Below are positions 5,691-5,707 of a DNA stretch of 5,707 nt, one piece after another; the stretch's first letter is position 1; every line of letters starts with the position of its first letter. The translations under genes were made by a program, and so were the position numbers. The stretch comes from Candidatus Omnitrophota bacterium (GTDB lineage Bacteria; Omnitrophota; Gorgyraeia; 2-02-FULL-51-18; JAGOUK01): positions 1 through 5,707 of the forward strand of contig JAGOUK010000095.1 in assembly GCA_018061225.1 (NCBI GenBank), written 5' to 3'. The notes beneath the pieces were generated by a model that worked only from the letters and a program-made list of their open reading frames with translations, made no database searches and was not told where the DNA came from.

Positions 5691-5707
5691 CCAAACGCGC
5701 GAGGGGG

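Overview
The window is bacterial chromosome of moderate GC content. It holds four protein genes, one tRNA and a small repeat cluster. Nothing pins down the taxon. A cyclic-di-GMP enzyme with several sensor domains, a small RRM protein, a UPF0016 transporter, an exported repeat protein and a CCA-encoding tRNA together suggest a free-living, probably Gram-negative or uncultivated environmental lineage; this is inference. No plasmid, phage, transposase or CRISPR feature was seen.

Layout. Positions 1-2656 (minus) carry the first 885 residues of a receiver-PAS-PAS-PAS-GGDEF-EAL protein whose C-terminus lies beyond the left edge. Positions 2657-2959 are intergenic: candidate promoters and a dyad for that gene, then, next to the following gene, a second hairpin and a clear Rho-independent terminator. 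The RRM RNA-binding protein gene (2960-3253, minus) is separated from the divergent UPF0016 transporter gene (3438-4016, plus) by a short region with overlapping -10 elements on both strands. The transporter gene converges on, and overlaps by 38 bp, the gene for an exported YwqK/MORN_2-type repeat protein (3979-5292, minus). Between that gene's start and a tRNA-Arg(CCG) gene (5582-5658, minus) lie two nearly identical 102-bp tandem repeats, a 19-bp piece of a third, and an inverted arm that runs into the CCA end of the tRNA.

The genes do not form one pathway. The first three are single transcription units: c-di-GMP signalling, RNA binding (possibly a cold or stress role) and probable Mn2+/Ca2+ export. 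The least ordinary part is the tRNA-flanking repeat cluster, which resembles a small palindromic element or integration scar. It also keeps reading frames open, so a naive ORF call would extend the repeat protein through the repeats and the tRNA.
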